Positions 52,823 through 55,207 of a DNA stretch of 55,207 nt are shown in pieces. The position numbers and the translations under genes were made by a program. The notes below the pieces were generated by a model. That model was not told the origin of the DNA, did no database searches, and worked only from the letters and a program-made list of their open reading frames with translations. Source of the stretch: Cyclobacteriaceae bacterium (GTDB lineage Bacteria > Bacteroidota > Bacteroidia > Cytophagales > Cyclobacteriaceae); NCBI GenBank assembly GCA_003565295.1, contig PXCO01000079.1, positions 1-55,207 on the forward strand, given 5' to 3'. Position 1 is the stretch's first letter. The number at the start of each line of letters is the position of its first letter.

Positions 52823-52870
52823 TACCGGTAACCTTGGCACCCTTATGTGACCAAGGTATCGGTATTTTTT
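52823..52870 (+). terminator. Terminator after the DUF5670 gene
   Basis: A bipartite stem: an inner 7-bp helix (ACCTTGG and CCAAGGT) around a 13-base loop, then a small internal loop and an outer 4-bp helix (TACC and GGTA) followed by six T. The rest of 52871-53104 has no gene I can support. Confidence 0.7.
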
Positions 52871-53104
52871 CACCCTCAACCGTTGAATTATCCATTTCAA
52901 TTCCAGAAAAAATCACAAATCCTTTGACACTGCTTCAGACATCTCCAATAATTCACATGAATTGGTATTGTATGGGGAGGAGATACACAGCTTCCGGTGG
53001 AATACGCCTCAGCGGCCTTATTTGACTATCCCGATTGAACGGAATTTATGTCTATTGGGAATAATTTACACGAAAGAAAACAGCTTCGGGCAACAATAAC
53101 AGCT

Positions 53105-53139
53105 AAAAAAACAGCCGCCTCATCCAAGATGAGGCGGCT
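53105..53139 (-). terminator. Strong terminator of the FecA-like gene
   Basis: On the minus strand a perfect 12-bp GC-rich stem (AGCCGCCTCATC and GATGAGGCGGCT) with a 3-base loop is followed by GTTTTTTT. It lies about 80 bp past the stop codon of the TonB receptor gene. Confidence 0.85.
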
Positions 53140-53220
53140 TAACCCAGCACTATGAAGAAAAGCTTGTCTAAGCCTTATGATTATTAAACCAGCTACCTGA
53201 AAAAATGTTTAAATATTTTT

Positions 53221-55207
53221 TTAAAATCTGAATTCATAGCCTACCGTGACAAACCTGGGTATACCCACTCGAATGCCCTGTGGCCTCCTGGATGCGATAT
53301 AGCGCTCATTAAACATGTTTTTTACCGAAACGTTGAATCTGGAATTCCATTTGCCCACATTATAAAACACATTGGCATCCATCAAGAAATAGGAAGGCAT
53401 CAAGCCGTTTCTGCCGTTCATGTTTGGCTCCACAGTGTTCACCTCATCAGTAAATTGATCCCCTACATAATTCGCGGTAAGTCTTGCCCCTAATCCCATA
53501 TTACTCTCCAATGTGATGGCCGAATTAATAAACCATTCAGGAGCATAAGGAGTCCTGTTGCCATTGATATTTATATCCCCCTTGAACCTGTCTTCCGAAA
53601 AAGTGGATTGCACGTAGGTGGCATTGAGGTCGTAGGTAAGGTTCATACGCGTAAAGCCTGCTAACTGCCCTATGTCGAACACCAAGGCTGATTCAATTCC
53701 CTGATGTAGGGTAGCCCCTGCATTGATCACCCCAAAGCCAACTCCACCGGCAGCTTCTGCAACCGGGATAATCTGATTCGAAAAATCCATACGGAATGCA
53801 GTCATCTCCAAGAACAACCATCTCTTCACATCCGACCTGAAACCCAGCTCATAATTCCAGCTTTCTTCAGCATCCAGATCCAACACATCACCTACTGCTG
53901 TGATGGCATCCTTGGTCCTTGGAGGCGCATAACCCTTGTGTACGCCACCGAAGATATTCATCTTTGGGTTAGGCCTGTATATAAAACCCACACCGGGTAT
54001 GATTTCGGTAATGTTGTTACCAGCTACCAGCATAGTGTCCCTGATACCTACTTCCGGGAAATTCCTTCTATGGATATCCCTTTCATAATTAAAGTTCTCC
54101 ATCCTTACCCCGGCGCTCAACGCGAATTTTTCACTGAGGTTAAATTTATTTTGGGCATAAGCACTCCATGCATGACCGGTTCGCACTTCATCTTCCACCA
54201 AATCTCCACTGGCCACCCCAGCCTTGGTCCCGTTTACCCTTTGCTCAAAAGCCCTTTCATAAAGCAAACGCGTGCCCACAATAAGTTCATTATTGATATT
54301 GAACAAATTGTGCCTGGCTTCCAACCTGGGCTCAAAACCTGCTACTTCAAATTGCCTATTCCTGTTTCCGGTACCGTCACGCATGAAGATAGCCCCCCCT
54401 GGAACGTCCCGGTCTCCCCATACCACACCCGTCCAATTGTTTGGTGGGGTATTAGTGGAGTTGATGGCAAAATCCTGTCTGTTCCAGTTTCTGGTGGTAG
54501 TATAGCCATACGCAATAGTGCGGAGCTTCACCTTTTCGTTGAATTTATATTTGTGGCTGAAGCTCAAGGAGAGCCTTCTCACATCCAATTGATCATCGGG
54601 GGCCAGCCTGGTGAAGTCCTGGCCACCTCTGTCATACATTACCTGGTTGATCCCTATGTAGGTGGAGTTGGACACCTCGTCATAAACACCCACCTTTACC
54701 CCAAGCTCAGAGCGGTCACTCATGTTGAACAAAAGCTTGGTGTTGAAATCCGTGATGTCAAATTCTGTGGGACCTACATTGTCAGCTCTTTTCTTTAAGA
54801 GGTTTACCTGCACACCGGTGTTCCCTATCGTATTGCCATAATTAATCAGACCACTAAAGAAACCTCCTTGTCCACCTTGCAGCAAAATTGACCCCTCTTC
54901 TTCTTGAGGGGGGTTTGGGGTGATGTAATTTACCACCCCTCCGATCGTCTGTGGACCATATAATATTTGACCAGATCCCTTCAGTATCTCAATGCCCGCC
55001 ATTCGGTCTATGGCTGGGGTATAATACATTTCAGGCTCACCATATGGCGCCAAAGCAACGGGTACCCCGTCCTCCATCACCAGCACTGAACGGCTTCGCG
55101 ATGGATCCAACCCCCGGATACCTATGTTAACACGCATTCCCAGTCCTTCTTCATCCACCACGTGCACACCTGGAGATCTTCTTAGTGCCTCATTTCCACT
55201 AATGGGA
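53221..55207 (-). CDS. FecA-like TonB-dependent receptor, 5' end outside window
   Basis: Outer-membrane TonB-dependent transporter resembling FecA/ferric-siderophore receptors. At least 662 residues are in the window; the frame is open to the right edge, so the signal peptide and N-terminus are missing. The plug domain is visible: [15 protein letters not shown], then [34 protein letters not shown], and [20 protein letters not shown]. The barrel follows and ends in a terminal strand VTVGYEFRF. The ferric-citrate type is a family-level guess from the plug pattern. A strong terminator follows at 53105-53139. Confidence 0.88.
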   Translation of the reverse strand, partial: PISGNEALRRSPGVHVVDEEGLGMRVNIGIRGLDPSRSRSVLVMEDGVPVALAPYGEPEMYYTPAIDRMAGIEILKGSGQILYGPQTIGGVVNYITPNPPQEEEGSILLQGGQGGFFSGLINYGNTIGNTGVQVNLLKKRADNVGPTEFDITDFNTKLLFNMSDRSELGVKVGVYDEVSNSTYIGINQVMYDRGGQDFTRLAPDDQLDVRRLSLSFSHKYKFNEKVKLRTIAYGYTTTRNWNRQDFAINSTNTPPNNWTGVVWGDRDVPGGAIFMRDGTGNRNRQFEVAGFEPRLEARHNLFNINNELIVGTRLLYERAFEQRVNGTKAGVASGDLVEDEVRTGHAWSAYAQNKFNLSEKFALSAGVRMENFNYERDIHRRNFPEVGIRDTMLVAGNNITEIIPGVGFIYRPNPKMNIFGGVHKGYAPPRTKDAITAVGDVLDLDAEESWNYELGFRSDVKRWLFLEMTAFRMDFSNQIIPVAEAAGGVGFGVINAGATLHQGIESALVFDIGQLAGFTRMNLTYDLNATYVQSTFSEDRFKGDININGNRTPYAPEWFINSAITLESNMGLGARLTANYVGDQFTDEVNTVEPNMNGRNGLMPSYFLMDANVFYNVGKWNSRFNVSVKNMFNERYIASRRPQGIRVGIPRFVTVGYEFRF

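Noticed and set aside
53938-54798. Open frame of 286 codons antisense to the FecA-like receptor
   Set aside because: The receptor frame has clear plug and barrel motifs; the antisense frame has none and no start context.
1-55207. tRNA, rRNA, CRISPR arrays, transposases, phage or toxin-antitoxin genes
   Set aside because: I looked for T-loop consensus stretches, rRNA blocks, regularly spaced repeats and typical protein motifs and found none I could support.

Overview
This window is chromosomal DNA of a Bacteroidota bacterium, most likely order Cytophagales and probably family Cyclobacteriaceae. The lineage call rests on a type IX secretion protein (PorQ) next to lon, a SusC/SusD pair, a Bacteroidota-type ribosomal protein L32, DUF6702 beside HupE/UreJ, a DUF5670 small membrane protein, and promoter-like TAnnTTTG boxes with few Shine-Dalgarno sites. 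The family-level call is an inference. No rRNA, tRNA, CRISPR array, transposase or prophage gene was seen.

Region 1 (1-16.1 kb) is core housekeeping. On the minus strand lie rpmF, a YceD/DUF177 gene and pdxA. On the plus strand follow rsmA-mgtE-D-2-hydroxyacid dehydrogenase, greA, a HIT protein, dxr-rseP, and lon-porQ-hslU. A minus-strand DegP/HtrA protease sits between the HIT gene and dxr. The set is rich in protein quality control: DegP, RseP, Lon and HslU.

Region 2 (16.1-19.9 kb) holds nhaA, then about 1.6 kb of repeat-rich DNA, then an exported DinB-like protein. The repeat-rich stretch has two direct copies of a roughly 250-bp hairpin-rich element, which flank an orphan DUF2867 reading frame. 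It also has one copy of a second repeat family whose 3' edge ends exactly at a start codon. Two further copies of that second family lie at 1-110 and 8114-8249.

Region 3 (20.1-35.5 kb) is a polysaccharide export and synthesis cluster of the Wzx/Wzy type. It has an SLBB outer-membrane export protein, a Wzz-like chain-length protein, a Wzx flippase, a GT2 enzyme, a Wzy/O-antigen-ligase-like protein, three GT4-type enzymes, a hexapeptide acyltransferase, three methyltransferases (one on the opposite strand) and a WcaJ/WbaP-type initiating phosphosugar transferase. Most genes from 20.1 to 32.3 kb overlap by a few to a few tens of bases, which points to one translationally coupled operon.

Region 4 (35.5-48.6 kb) holds a two-domain universal stress protein, a 2'-5' RNA ligase-like protein, a SusC/SusD/small-lipoprotein uptake locus behind a long AT-rich leader, a divergent DUF6702/HupE pair, and an RND efflux adaptor and permease.

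Region 5 (48.8-55.2 kb) has a small AraC-type regulator, an Rcp1-like response regulator and a CHASE3-PAS histidine kinase in a row, then a coiled-coil lipoprotein with a DUF5670 membrane peptide. It ends with a FecA-like TonB receptor that runs off the right edge.

The least explained signals are the start-codon-abutting repeat family (three copies), the hairpin repeat pair around the DUF2867 orphan, a consensus promoter placed upstream of a terminator in the greA leader, and a possible 32-residue peptide gene before dxr.
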